From the NCBI GenBank assembly GCA_003427395.1, contig BFEA01000062.1:3355291-3417260 (forward strand): a DNA stretch of 61,970 bases, in the 5' to 3' direction. This DNA comes from Chara braunii (Eukaryota; Streptophyta; Charophyceae; Charales; Characeae). The first letter of the stretch is position 1; every line of letters starts with the position of its first letter. Of this stretch, positions 21,284 to 32,291 are shown piece after piece. The notes under the pieces were generated by a model that did no database searches, had not been told where the DNA came from, and saw nothing but the letters and a program-made list of their open reading frames with translations. Both the position numbers and the translations under genes were made by a program.

Positions 21284-22004
21284 GAAGAAGAAAAAGAAGA
21301 AGAAGAAGAAGAAGAAGGAGGAAGAAGGAGGAAGGAGGGGAGAGAGAGGGAGACTGACAAAGAAGAAGATGTCGCCTCCCTTGCTGCCTCACCTGCAGGT
21401 GACAACGCCGAACTGACCACTGTTCTGTGTCATCGTGTGCAGGTCGCGCGTGCGCGGGGAGTCCCAGCTATGGCGCCAGGTAAGTCCCCTTCGTTGCAGG
21501 TATGGCCTCCGCCCCTCTGCCTTCCGGTGTTCAGCCTCCAACCCAGTAGCGCAGCGCTAAACAGCACAGCCTGACTCCAGCAGCGTGTCGCTCGAGAAGT
21601 GAGCTACTCCAACTGTCCTCCTGCCCAGCCTCAGCCCAGCTATAAGTAGCGCTGAGCCTGCTGGGCGCTTCCCAGGTACTGGCCTCAAACGGCCTACTTG
21701 GTCTGGGCCCCTACTGGGTATCCAGACCGCGCTGCTGATGCAGTGAGGCGCCAAACTGCACCTGGCCTGAAAGTGGCCTTGTCCCTGTGTACCTGGCCCA
21801 AGGCGTCGCCTTGGGACCTGCAGTCCGAAACGACGTCTGGACCTGTAGTTCGAAAAGACGTCTGAACGGGCAACTGTCAATACCTGCGGCCAAAAAGGCC
21901 GCCATGGGCCTCCAGGGTGCATGCTGGATGGCGCGCGGCCTGGGGCCCCTTAGCAACCGTCGGGCCCCTCTAACAGGGCCCGTGGGCAGGCGCAGCATGT
22001 AACG
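20731..22004 (-). repeat. 3' LTR
   Basis: About 1.27 kb, alignable end to end with 32292-33504. It contains an expanded (CT)n block and a GAA tract. The outer end (TGATACATG) and inner end (CATGTAAC) are near-inverted. The terminal base at the inner end appears mutated (AACG instead of AACA). The length difference from the 5' LTR is mostly the CT run. Confidence 0.9.
21197..21280. repeat. (CT)42 microsatellite
   Basis: An uninterrupted dinucleotide run within the 3' LTR. The corresponding place in the 5' LTR (about 32748-32760) has only CTCTCTAT, so the run expanded after insertion. Confidence 0.95.
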
Positions 22005-22017
22005 CGCCCCCCTCCTT
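22005..22017 (-). promoter_or_regulatory. polypurine tract
   Basis: The minus strand reads AAGGAGGGGGGCG directly before the 3' LTR start, the position and composition expected for the plus-strand primer of an LTR element. Confidence 0.75.
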
Positions 22018-22120
22018 ATGAAGTCAAGCCGGGTCGAGGGCGAAGCTGACGATCTGAATGTGGAACCTGGACGTGAACGTGACGTGGAGCCGAAGATGCC
22101 AGCTTGCCTTGCAACTTGTG

Positions 22121-23465
22121 TTAGTAGCGTGCGAGAACATCCGGAGCTGTTGCTTTAAGTTCCGTGAGGGTCAACCAACGGTCAACTTTATGGGTGCAGT
22201 ACGCAAAATGTACTAAGTACTCGGTCGGCCTGTTACCGTAGTGTCGCTCGGAGATGATGTTGCCAACCTCTTGAAAACCGTCCATAGAAGGTGGGTGTTG
22301 CGATCCTCGCCCGAGGAAATCATCATGTTCCGTAGGCGTGAAAAGAGCCAGCTTGGAGCAATGAAAGACCGGGTGGACGAGCAAGTGGGCAGGCACCTGA
22401 ATGACAAATGAAGGTCCTTCGGGTGCATCCCCAGTCGGTGCCACGATCGGCCAAGGCCCCATCCATTTCGGGAGGAGCTTGCAAGCGATATCTTGTTCGA
22501 AGCTGAATTCGGCGGCGGAGACCCTGTGTTGCTGCATCTTTGCCATCTGGTCGCGTGCCTTGACAAGTAGCTCTTCCAGCCGACACAAGAAAAGAAGATG
22601 GTGGTCACTCTCGGCCGCCCATGGGATGATTGTGTCCAATGGAGAGGTGACCGGTGAGCCGTGCTCGAACTCAAAGGGCGACATCCCGATAGCCGGATGA
22701 ATGGACGAGTTGTATGCCAAGTCGACATCCAGCAGATGCTCAACCCAATCCTTTTGGTCGGGGCAGATGAGAATGCGAAGGAGAACCTGTGCGGTCTGAT
22801 GCGCCCTCTCCGTTTGGCCATTGGTTTGGGGGTGGCGAGCTGGACTCGGCTTGAGAGATGAGCCCCATCGTTTGATGAGCGCCAACCAAAAATCGAAGAT
22901 GAACCGAGCGTCGCGGTTACAGACGATTTCCTTGGGGTAACCCTTGGTTCGAATCCAACCGGCGTAAAGAACCTCGACCAACTCTGGTGCCTTGGCATGA
23001 TAGCGGCAAGGCAAAAACATGGCGAACTTGGTGAGTCAGTTGACCACCGTGAGAATCCCATCCACACCGGTCTTGTGCTTGGGGAACGACCCAGTGATGT
23101 CCATGGCAATCGCTTCCCTTCGGCACAAGGGGACCGGTAATGGTCGCAACTCGCCATACAAACGATGATTGCGGGATTTGCAGCGTCAGCAAACCTCGCA
23201 TAACTTGCAATAGCGTGTGACGTCGCCGAGAAGGCCGGGCCACCAAAAGCGCCCGCGAAGTCGGCCAATCGTTCAATTGACTCCAAAGTGTCCGGTGGCG
23301 GGAGCATCGTGGAACTCGCCAAGAAGTCGCGTACACAAGCGTGGATCACTTGGTACACAAAGTCAGCCAATCGTTCGATTGACTCCAAAGTGCTCGGTGG
23401 CGGGAGCATCGTGGAACTTGCCAAGAAGCCTCGTACGCAAGTGTGGATCACTTGGTACGCAAAGA
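22121..23465 (-). pseudogene. Ty3/gypsy integrase with chromodomain-like C-terminus
   Basis: From 5' to 3' on the minus strand: a zinc-binding region, the catalytic core with MDITG (first Asp), CNRDARFIFDFW (second Asp) and ARHPQTNGQTERAHQ (Glu), then a tail with EYLVHFAYCTHKVDRWLTL and QEVGNIISERHYG that resembles a chromodomain (chromoviruses). A TGA at 23038-23036 interrupts the core where an Arg is expected (VN*LTKFA). The zinc-binding part is disturbed by a 102-bp tandem duplication (23264-23467). Integrase would insert the cDNA; chromodomains direct it to chromatin marks. Confidence 0.85.
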
Positions 23466-23740
23466 AGGTCCTTCCCCCGTGTGTGGACAAGCAAGTATCC
23501 CTCTTGGATCCGGTAGTGCGATGGCGCCGGATTAGGAGAGGAGCAATTCGCGTACTTGTCATGAAACTCGGGGTCGGCTTGGTATCCGCGGATGAAGCTG
23601 TCCCGCAGGTCGTCATCGATCTTGAAGGTCGAATAGACTGCGGTGCAATGATCCGGACGCCGTGAAAGAGCATCCACAAAACTGTTAGACTTCGCCGGAA
23701 TGTGATCGGGAAAGAAGTCAAACTGGTCAATGAAAGCCAT
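23363..23740 (-). pseudogene. Ty3/gypsy RNase H C-terminal and spacer region
   Basis: Reads DQFDFFPDHIPAKSNSFVDA then LSRRPDHC, the end of RNase H (VDALSRRP motif), followed by the linker to integrase. A frameshift near 23740-23810 separates it from the RT/RNase H frame, and it ends in a stop created within the duplicated zinc-binding unit. Confidence 0.75.
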
Positions 23741-23809
23741 CCAATGGGCGATGGTGTTGTTGACCGCGTCTTGGGTCTTGTAAGAGACTAACGGACTGTT
23801 GGTCGTTAC

Positions 23810-25066
23810 TCATCGAAATTGACTTCGACCAAGGAGAAAGTATCGCCACCACTTGAGCGTGTGGACGAAGGCTAGTAGTTCCTTCTTCCATGCATCATCG
23901 ATTAAGTGCACGGCATGCACCTTCTTGCTGAAATACTCGGTCGGGTGCCAGTCGACGCCATCGTGTTGCTCGAGGACAGCACCAATGCCATAGCCGAGCG
24001 CATCGGTAGTGACGCGTGTCGACAATAGCAGGTTGTAGATTCGCAAGACCTCTGCGGATAGTAACGCGACTTTGAGGGCCAAAAATGAAACCCGCGCATC
24101 CTCACCGAAGTCGAACGACCGATCCTCACATTGAAGCTTGGTCAAGTGGGCCACGATTTTTGAGTATCCCTTTATAAAACGTTGGTAGTGGCCGACAAGG
24201 CCAAGAAACGAACGGACATCTATGACGTTCTGTGGCTTTGACCACTCTTGGATGGCTTGAATCTTGTCCGACAACGGACTGATGCCCTCCGGTGTGACAA
24301 AATGGCCCAAGTATTCCATCTCTTGCCGAACAAATTCGCACTCGTCGCGGTTGGCTTTGTACTTGGGGCGGTGGAGCGTCTCCAACACTCGTCGAAGGTG
24401 TGCAAGATGATCCTCCAACGTCCGACTGTAGACGAGAATGTCATCCAAGTACACCAGCACGAACCGGTCCAACATCGCACGGAACTCGTTGGTCATCACC
24501 GCTTGAAAGGTCGTCGGGGCATTGGTGAGGCCAAAAGGCATGACCACCCACTCAAACTGCACGTACCGCGTCTTGAACGCGGATTTATAGCGATCGTTCA
24601 GGCATATCGAAATCGGATGATACCCCGACTTCAAATCCAACTTGGAAAAGTACTTTGCGCCGCCCAATCGCTCAAGAAGATCGTCGATGCGAGGAAGAGG
24701 CCCCACATTCTTGACGGTTTGCACGTTGAGCTTGAGGTAATCGATGCACAATCGTAGATCCTTGTTCTTCTTTCGTACGGAGAGAACTGGTGCTCCATAT
24801 AGGGAGCTACTAGGGCGGATCCAGCCCTTGTCCAACAAGTCGTCGAGCTGTGCGCGGAGGACCGTGAGCGCCTCCTTGCTCATGCGATAGATGCAACCTT
24901 TCGGCGGCACGACACCGACCTCAAGAATGATCTCGTGAGAGATTGACCGGTCCGACACGACAACGGTAGGTGACTGGAAGATGTCGGCGAACTCGTCAAG
25001 CAACCGCACCACACGGGGGACTGAAGACAAGTCCATAGGTGAAGAGTCGGCTACCACGACGGTTTA
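23810..25066 (-). pseudogene. Ty3/gypsy reverse transcriptase-RNase H
   Basis: Minus-strand frame with DKGWIRPSSSLYGAPVLSVR, LRLCIDYLKLN, LPRIDDLL, FSKLDLKSGYH, VMPFGLTNAPTTFQ and the catalytic YLDDILVYSR, then FLGLVGHYQRFI and RNase H (TTDALGYGIGAVL ... KKELLAFVHTLKWWR). It is open over 415 codons. Just upstream, an in-frame TAA (25066-25064) stands where the copy at 37.7 kb has CGA. It converts element RNA to cDNA. Confidence 0.9.
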
Positions 25067-25080
25067 TAGGAAACATAGGT

Positions 25081-25884
25081 CTATCTCATCGGGTTGCTCG
25101 TAAGCAAAAATAGCCTGAGCGACTTGGTCGTCACACCTTGGAACCGGATCGAAGGGTGCGGAAGAGGAATGGTACACGACACTTCGTCGCCAAAGGCGTT
25201 GCGGATGGTAAGAGTCCGCCGATGGAAGTTGACTGTGTGATCGGCACTTGCAAGCCAAGGCATTCCCAAAATGATATCGAAGTCCGTATCCAAAATGTCG
25301 AACGTCACCGGTTCGCATGCATGAGGTGCAAAATATACTGGGACGTCCTCGATGTAGAGGTCGACAAGTTGTTGCGCCTTTCCGTCTGCTAACTTGATCG
25401 CTGTCGGGTTTGGCTCCCTCCGAACTTGTGCGCCAATGACAGCCCTTTGCATAAACGCTTGGCTCATGAAATTGCGAGTCGCGCCGCTATCCAGCAAAGC
25501 GTTGCAGGATGCTTGCCCAACTTGGGTGCGGACATAGAGGAGCGGTGCGTTGTTGTCATCGTACCGCTGCCTGTGAAACTCGCGGCCCACCTTGGTAACA
25601 TACGCAAGGATGTCCCCCACCGCAGCTTCGTCATCCGTCGACGAAGTTGGTGGTGCATAGAAGGATGAGTATGTGTGAAGATGCACGCATAGCGTTGCGC
25701 ATTGCCGTCCTGGCAAGCAGCCCGTGGTCGGGAGAGGAAGCCATGTGAAATCCTCGGACGTGAGCGGGTCCAATACCTCTATGTTGAACTCGCGCGCCGA
25801 ATCCCGTGAAGAACCACTTGAAGACGATAAGTCTTCGCTTCCGAACAAAGAAGATACCGCACACAGGTCACTATTGCACCACAA
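25081..25884 (-). pseudogene. Ty3/gypsy protease region
   Basis: An aspartic protease with intact ALLDSGATRNFMS (catalytic DSG) and IILGMPWLASA flap/ILG-type motifs. It overlaps the end of the gag frame by about 100 bp in a different frame, so either programmed frameshifting or mutation separated them. Near 25100 the frame is lost at a T5 run before the RT. It processes the gag-pol polyprotein. Confidence 0.85.
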
Positions 25885-27341
25885 ACAGTACCGAAGTCTC
25901 GTGCGTATCTTGTATACGCTCTCCGAGAGACCTTAGTGTGTCCATGGATCTTGAGCTCTTGCACCGAGCCCGGGGTTTGACAAGGTGTCGGTCTTCGATC
26001 TGCCGCCTCCTCGGCCTTCGTCGGGGCGGCCACCATCCCGGGCGGCTGCGAGTCTGTCCCCCTCATAGGCAAACGCGGCCTCGCTTGAAGGGTTGGTCGG
26101 CTTGCCGCCGCGACCACGGCCACTTTTGGCCGATGCTGTTCTCTGCTTGGGCCTGCCGCAGGCAAACGATTGAGGTTCTTGGCCTCCGTGTTCGTGAAGA
26201 TGATCTGCGCGGCCTTGTCGAAGAGCTCCGCCATTGTAGTGAGCATGTTTGCGACTTGAGCCAGGACGTTGGACAATGCCGGACACGACCTCGAGATGAA
26301 GTAGTGTTTGACGGCCTGAAAGTCCATCGGTACACTTGGCGTGGATGCCAAGCGTAGGAACTCCGAAATCCAATCCCCGCTCAGTAGCGTGTTCTGGTGG
26401 AACTTGATCAACTTGTCCATTGCTTGCATTTCCAACGGCTCTGTTTGGAACCGCTTATGCCACGCCACATTCAGATCAGCCCAGCTGATCTTGGTATGCA
26501 GTTCGGAAGCCACCACCTCATGCGTGGACAAGAGATTATCCAACCAAGCTCGACACGCGCCCCCCGACCAGGGGTACAAATAGGCGTGTTTCTTGTTTTC
26601 ACTGGTGTGGTGGAGCTCTAACTTGAGCTCGAACTGGCGGAACCATGGAATTGGGTCCGTCTTCGGAGAGTCGCAGGAAATGTCTTGTCCATCAAACTTC
26701 GGAGTTGTCTCGCGTGTTGACGTGCTCGGGCCAGCGGTGGCAGGGCAGATCCGCTGCTCAAGTTGTTGAGTAGCCGCTTGCTGTGCCGGTGCGCCGTCCG
26801 TGAGTGTTCCGACGTTGATCTCCAAGGCGTTGAGGCGATCAGCAGTGTTCGAGGAGCTGGCCACGGGGGCGGCGACGGGTCGATGCTCCAGCTGCTTGAG
26901 GCGGCTGTCGATTTGCTTGACGTCATTGTCGAGGGAATGGATGTCCTCCTGTTGTACAACGCACGTCGCCAGGAGGTCCGTGACGTGGCAGAGCAACAGC
27001 GATATCTTGAGACCGCTGTCGCTGAATGCGCCACCTTCAGCCTCGCTCCGCCATTCCGCTGCCATAGTGAGTAAGGCTCTCTCCTCTCCGAATACCTTTT
27101 CACGTCGCATGCTGCGTTCTTCATCAGCAGCCTTTGCTGCTGCCTCGTCGTGCTGGCGCTGTTGTTCCACCGCCAGCAGACGTGCTTTCTCTGCATCCTC
27201 CGCTTCCGTCTTCTCTGCGGCTGCTACCGCATTAGACCATTGCTTGGCTTCGGTAATCAAAACCAGCATCCGGGCCTGATAGGCCTCAGCCGTTTCCCCT
27301 GGCTTTTGGTCCATGACGGCTGCTTGAAAGTGCATGAGCAT
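25779..27341 (-). CDS. Ty3/gypsy gag polyprotein (520 codons)
   Basis: An open minus-strand frame from the ATG at 27341-27339. The N-terminal half is Ala/Glu/Gln-rich and coiled-coil-like (EKTEAEDAEKARLLAVEQQR); the middle carries a capsid-like region (DPIPWFRQFELKLELHHTSE; YLYPWSGGACRAWLDNL; MQAMDKLIKFHQNTLLSGDW). No CCHC zinc knuckle is visible in this frame; the C-terminal part is Pro/Arg-rich. It is the only long uninterrupted coding frame of the element. Gag builds the particle around the RNA. Confidence 0.75.
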   Translation of the reverse strand: MLMHFQAAVMDQKPGETAEAYQARMLVLITEAKQWSNAVAAAEKTEAEDAEKARLLAVEQQRQHDEAAAKAADEERSMRREKVFGEERALLTMAAEWRSEAEGGAFSDSGLKISLLLCHVTDLLATCVVQQEDIHSLDNDVKQIDSRLKQLEHRPVAAPVASSSNTADRLNALEINVGTLTDGAPAQQAATQQLEQRICPATAGPSTSTRETTPKFDGQDISCDSPKTDPIPWFRQFELKLELHHTSENKKHAYLYPWSGGACRAWLDNLLSTHEVVASELHTKISWADLNVAWHKRFQTEPLEMQAMDKLIKFHQNTLLSGDWISEFLRLASTPSVPMDFQAVKHYFISRSCPALSNVLAQVANMLTTMAELFDKAAQIIFTNTEAKNLNRLPAAGPSREQHRPKVAVVAAASRPTLQARPRLPMRGTDSQPPGMVAAPTKAEEAADRRPTPCQTPGSVQELKIHGHTKVSRRAYTRYARDFGTVCGAIVTCVRYLLCSEAKTYRLQVVLHGIRRASST

Positions 27342-28108
27342 AGACCAGGCAGGGGAACTGCTGACGTGGCACTCTCTGCTGTTGACGTGGCGCTGTTCGG
27401 CTGCTGACGTGGCATGGCTGTCGGCTGACGTGTTGCTGATGTGTCACTGCTGACATATCCCGCTGATGTTTCCTGCTGACGTGGCAACTCACCAATGCCG
27501 AAGTAGGGAGTACATGGAGACAGATGAGAAGGGAAGAAAGGAGGGTGCAACAACATAGGTGGGGGTGGGTGGGATTGATCGCCCAGATAAGGAGCCACTA
27601 ATCAAAAAGAGAAAAGTTTGAACTTTGCAAAAAAAAATTGAAGGAAATAAAAAACTCGATTTTGCAAGTTCGATAGGTCTCCCAATCCCCCGAAATTCAA
27701 AATAAGTAATATTTTTTTTTTCGAATTTTCAGACTGCAAATTAATAATAATAATAATGATAGTAATGAATAATTAATAACAGAACTGCGAAAATTGTCCG
27801 CAAGTTCGGAGAATTCCGAAAAAATTAAAAAAAAATCGGAATTGTCAGATGATAGTTTGTGCAGAAAAAAATGAACTGCCAAAGAGGTTTTCCGTAAAAA
27901 AAAAAAAAAATCAGAATCTTGAAATAACGGAAAAACAACGAAATAAAGAATTTTGGATTTACCGTCACCACTAAAATGAGTGAAAAGAAAGAGATCGACG
28001 CAAAAACAAGATTCAAAAATTTTCGGAATTTTCGGAACAACGGGAAATACTGAAGAGAATGCAAATCGAAATTTCCGTGATGTGTGAACCGAAAAAATAG
28101 TGAATCCA
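27342..28108. other. LTR-element leader, AT-rich
   Basis: Between gag and the nested TIR element. It contains GACGTGGCA-type short repeats (about 27365-27485: GCTGACGTGGC recurs) and AT-rich sequence with (TAA)n. No ORF of note. Confidence 0.5.
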
Positions 28109-29316
28109 CCTAGGCTACCAGAGTGGCCCGGGGCTACTTGTCCGGCCGGGCCAAAAAATAAAAAAATAAAAAATAAAAATCATTTTTTAACTTTATTTTT
28201 TATTTTAAATATGGTAAAGAATTTCGATGTGACCCTGAGGCAAAAGTTGTTCAGTTTGGCCCAGGAAGGCCGCACGAAATAGGTGTTAACGTAGTGGCGA
28301 TAGTGGCGGTGGCGGCGCCCGGTCGTCGACGGCGGCTGAGTAGGATGCAACGTCGGGGCATGTGGACGCTGATCTTTCATGATGCACCTACCCTGCCAGG
28401 CACCATAGCTGTGTGAGAGGTATGGCGACAGTGCCCTGGCGTAGCCTAGCCCTTGAGTGGGTAGAGAGTGCCTTGCACTCTTACGCCATGGCATCCTGGC
28501 AGTTCCGCACCTGACCTCCTGACCTCCATACCAATCTACATACCTAACAAGATCTCGACACCAGAGGAGCCGCCCTCCCCTCAAGCATTCGGCTGAAAAG
28601 GTGGGGCTCCTTTTTCACCATCCAAAGGCCGTGCGCTGTACTGCACGACACGCCATCCCGACTGCCTTGTTCACTAGGAAAAGCATGGAAGGCGGAGCGG
28701 CGCATCTGGACGCAGTGGGAGAGCGTGCGGCTGCGGTGGCAGCGCTCCGGCATGACCAAGGGCTACAGCAAGTCTCGTTTGACCATCTATGTCGCAAGGC
28801 AGTTTGACGTTCGCATACTTCGGGTCCTGTTTTTCACTTAATTTGGTTGTTGCGTTTGTCCGCTATGTTCTGCTCAGCTGTCCGGGAACCTACAAGATAT
28901 CAAACTAAAGAAACAATTGCTACGCACAGCCAAAAACCTAACCCCTACTAGCAGGTGTGGCACGCTCGACGTCTTAGGCAATACTACCGGTAGTAGCGGT
29001 GCTGCCAAGAACAGTGACAGAGATGAGGGGACGAGACCCCTGCTGGGTATGTAAAGCCCTGAAGACCTATGGGCAGCGGCGCCATCAGCGGGAGTGGGAG
29101 ACTCACTAGTGGTAGTGGGAACGTCCCCCGAGCGTTAAGGGTTTAACAATTTCCAGCTGTAACCGCATTTAGAGATACAGTGACGTTCACCTTTTAAGAG
29201 TCGCGGATTGTCAAGAGTAGGACCAGTGACACAGGGTCACCAATGCCTTGAGTGGTGTGGGGAGTGATTTCCGCTCTACTGTGTGCCATCTGGAAAAAAT
29301 TCCGACTCATTTCTTC

Positions 29317-29690
29317 CCCATTCGTATAGTCTGTGGCTGCGGTTATTCATCTTTTCCTCCCTTTGAATTCCCTTGGATTCTTCATATGCGGCCGTTCTCT
29401 TGGATGTTTTCAATCGTCTAATTTCTGCAGACAATATTAATATGCCTAGTTTTAATTTCTGCTAAGATCAGTTAGTACGCACTCGGAGTGACGATCTTCG
29501 TTTAAGAGTGGCTGTTCCCCACTCGTATATTCTGTGGGCGCGGTTATCTATCTCTCCCTCTCTTTGAAATTCCCTTGGATTCTCTATATGTGGCCGTTCT
29601 CTTGGCTGTTTTAAATCATCTACTTTCTGTAGATAATATTAGAATGTCCAGTTTCATTCTCTGTTAAGATTAGTTTAGTATGCACTTGGA
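29317..29690. repeat. diverged tandem repeat, about 199-bp period
   Basis: The segment from CGTATAGTCTGTGG (about 29324) through TTCCCTTGGATTCT, GGCCGTTCTCTTGG and AGACAATATTA recurs about 199 bp later with roughly 80-85% identity. No coding content. Confidence 0.7.
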
Positions 29691-29904
29691 CTGAATTTTG
29701 GATTTGTTCTGCATCTAAGAATTTAGCACGCACTTGGAAATAATTTTAGGGTTGAATTGTAAAATTTTTGGGAATCGCCTTGTGCTTTTTCGAGATTTGC
29801 GGTTTATAGCAGGGCTGGTCCCCCGGATGGACCGGGGACCCCTACCCCATCCGCAGTCCTTCCGGTTGGACCGGCCGGTGGCCCGGGCCGGTTCCCTCCC
29901 AGTT

Positions 29905-29942
29905 GCCCCCAGCGCATTTTCGCTGGGGGCTGATTTTTTTTT
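29905..29942 (+). repeat. perfect GC hairpin followed by T-run
   Basis: GCCCCCAGCG (29905-29914) pairs with CGCTGGGGGC (29921-29930) across the loop CATTTT, followed by TGA and a long T tract. It resembles an intrinsic terminator in shape, but lies in a GC-rich, hairpin-dense repeat (about 29800-30150), so transcription termination is not implied. Confidence 0.6.
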
Positions 29943-30814
29943 TTTGTCGGCGCATGTGTTCCCAAGGCCTCGTGGGGGCGGACCCTGCCCCGCAATTTCA
30001 AAACCGGGTCCTGTAGGCCCGGATTTTTCAAGTACAGAAAGTGGCCAATCTTGGCCGCCGATCGTCGCAGATCAGCGGCAAAGATCGGCCAGGCCCCCAT
30101 TTCTATAAGAAAAACGGGCAGAGGATATCCGCCACTGATCTATGCAGATCAGCATCGGAGAACAGCCATGCGTTTTTCCTAAGATGTGGGTCAGGTAGGC
30201 TCTAATCCAATTTGTCATCTTGTGGTCCAATGGACCAGTTACCATTGGGAACATCTGATGCTCTTTCACCCTCCGCCACGAGGGGAACACTATGTTTTTA
30301 ATGAGACTCTGCTGACATTATATCCTTCTGCGACGTCCCTGCCATCTGTGGAAAAAGTTATGGGTTCGGATTTTGGAATTGTGATTTCAGAGCCGTCCGA
30401 GGTGCAATCCCAAGAATGGACCTAAAATATAGGGCGTTGCTGCACTCCTCTCCAGATGCACAAAAGGGCGGTGTATCTTTCCGAATTCTAGCAGAAGATT
30501 CACTCTCGTTTTGCACATTTCGAGAGTAGTGCAGCGAGGCCCATATTCTTCTCTCTATCTATCTCGAATGGACCTTGCTCCACTACATGTATCTGGACAG
30601 ACTGCCAGACAAGATACTTCCGGACTGACAACTCACCCTATGTAGGAACCAACAAACAGAAAACGCTCTGCCTCCACGAGCAGAAAGCTGGAACCATAAC
30701 TTTTCTGCTGTCGAAATATACTCTGGAAGAGCTATAATTTCGGGCAAGGACCTCCTGTCATCAGATCTGGTTCAGCTCGTGGGGTACCAATATCAAATGA
30801 CATACTCCACAAAG

Positions 30815-31073
30815 TGCTCCAGCGATGGGGGGGTCGGATAAGTGAACTTGCTTACTTGACCCCTCCCTGAGGAAGCCGTGGTTGCCTGAATATGTCAATG
30901 ATAACCCCTTGCCCCCCTCTGGAAGCCCCCTGAAAAATGTTGTACCTTAAAAATTTTATTGCGGATTCGGACAGCTCTTGAAGAGCGCAGTCGGAATCTG
31001 CCCAAAAAAAAAAAAAAAAACGATATTTGGGCACTTTTTTTTCAAAACCGGTTTCCCGGTTCACCCCCCCTGG
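30815..31073 (-). repeat. dispersed repeat, copy 2 (runs into the gap)
   Basis: Reverse-complement relative of 11640-11990, sharing ATTCCGACTGCGCTCTTC, AGAGCTGTC and CGGGAAACCGGTTTT. It is cut on the right by the N gap. Confidence 0.6.
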
Positions 31074-31747
31074 NNNNNNNNNNNNNNNNNNNNNNNNNNN
31101 NNNNNNNNNNNNNNNNNNNNNNNNNNNNNNNNNNNNNNNNNNNNNNNNNNNNNNNNNNNNNNNNNNNNNNNNNNNNNNNNNNNNNNNNNNNNNNNNNNNN
31201 NNNNNNNNNNNNNNNNNNNNNNNNNNNNNNNNNNNNNNNNNNNNNNNNNNNNNNNNNNNNNNNNNNNNNNNNNNNNNNNNNNNNNNNNNNNNNNNNNNNN
31301 NNNNNNNNNNNNNNNNNNNNNNNNNNNNNNNNNNNNNNNNNNNNNNNNNNNNNNNNNNNNNNNNNNNNNNNNNNNNNNNNNNNNNNNNNNNNNNNNNNNN
31401 NNNNNNNNNNNNNNNNNNNNNNNNNNNNNNNNNNNNNNNNNNNNNNNNNNNNNNNNNNNNNNNNNNNNNNNNNNNNNNNNNNNNNNNNNNNNNNNNNNNN
31501 NNNNNNNNNNNNNNNNNNNNNNNNNNNNNNNNNNNNNNNNNNNNNNNNNNNNNNNNNNNNNNNNNNNNNNNNNNNNNNNNNNNNNNNNNNNNNNNNNNNN
31601 NNNNNNNNNNNNNNNNNNNNNNNNNNNNNNNNNNNNNNNNNNNNNNNNNNNNNNNNNNNNNNNNNNNNNNNNNNNNNNNNNNNNNNNNNNNNNNNNNNNN
31701 NNNNNNNNNNNNNNNNNNNNNNNNNNNNNNNNNNNNNNNNNNNNNNN
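31074..31747. other. assembly gap (674 N)
   Basis: A run of N; any open frame crossing it is meaningless. Confidence 1.
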
Positions 31748-32116
31748 TTTTTCTGCATAACATAGTTTTTTTCCGGATTGTTTTGAGTTTTTTTTTTTCT
31801 TCGCTAGGACCTTCATTGGTCCTTGCATGGCCGGGCCGTCCGGGAAAATAGGGTGACCCAGGCGGCCCGGCTGGTAGCCTAGGAATCCACACAATATTCG
31901 GAAAGGAGAAAAAAAATTCGAATTTTCCAACAACAAAATTTCGAAATTCAGACAAAAAGAGAATCGTAAATTTCAGATGCTGCGCTATTTCGGAACCTGT
32001 GAGTTTTCAACAATCGAATTTGCACTAAAGAAAAAAAAAATCCGAAAGAAAAAGAAAATTGATTTTCGGCAGTTAGGTCAAAATTTGCCATTTTGGGGAC
32101 TGGTTAGTGTGACCTA

Positions 32117-32177
32117 GTCAATCAATCAATCAATCAATCAATCAATGATCAATCATTCAATCAATCAACCAACCAAC

Positions 32178-32217
<40 letters not shown>

Positions 32218-32228
32218 TAATCAATCAA
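32117..32228. repeat. (CAAT)n microsatellite
   Basis: About 110 bp of CAAT units with a short CAAC-rich interruption, inside the LTR-element leader. The complementary (GATT)n array occurs at 46838-46906. Confidence 0.9.
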
Positions 32229-32271
32229 TGGTCCCTGTACACGTGTCAGATCAGGTTTGTCCTGATTCACG

Positions 32272-32289
32272 TGCGGGGCTCCAACACCA
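32272..32289 (-). promoter_or_regulatory. candidate primer-binding site
   Basis: The minus strand reads TGGTGTTGGAGCCCCGCA two bases after the 5' LTR. A TGG start fits pairing with a tRNA CCA end; it is not the initiator-Met type seen at 17473. I cannot name the tRNA. Confidence 0.5.
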
Positions 32290-32291
32290 AC

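Larger units (their letters stand above)
28109..31883. mobile_element. TIR-bounded nested element with 6-bp target duplication
   Basis: A perfect 13-bp inverted repeat CCTAGGCTACCAG (28109-28121) / CTGGTAGCCTAGG (31871-31883) is flanked by AATCCA on both sides (28103-28108, 31884-31889). GC-rich arms follow each end. The AT-rich core words GGTAAAGAATTTCGATGT (about 28211) and CTGCATAACATAG (about 31753) adjoin in the related repeat at 1650-1760, so a further insertion of about 3.5 kb (about 28258-31747, including the N gap) sits inside it. No transposase ORF is visible. Confidence 0.6.

Noticed and set aside
22213-23730. 505-codon minus-strand open frame
   Set aside because: It is the out-of-frame shadow of integrase; the real frame shows the DDE motifs and chromodomain-like tail.
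29905-29942. Intrinsic terminator
   Set aside because: Shape fits, but the context is eukaryotic repeat DNA full of similar hairpins.
30852-31955. Long open frames crossing the N gap
   Set aside because: Most of their length is N; no information.
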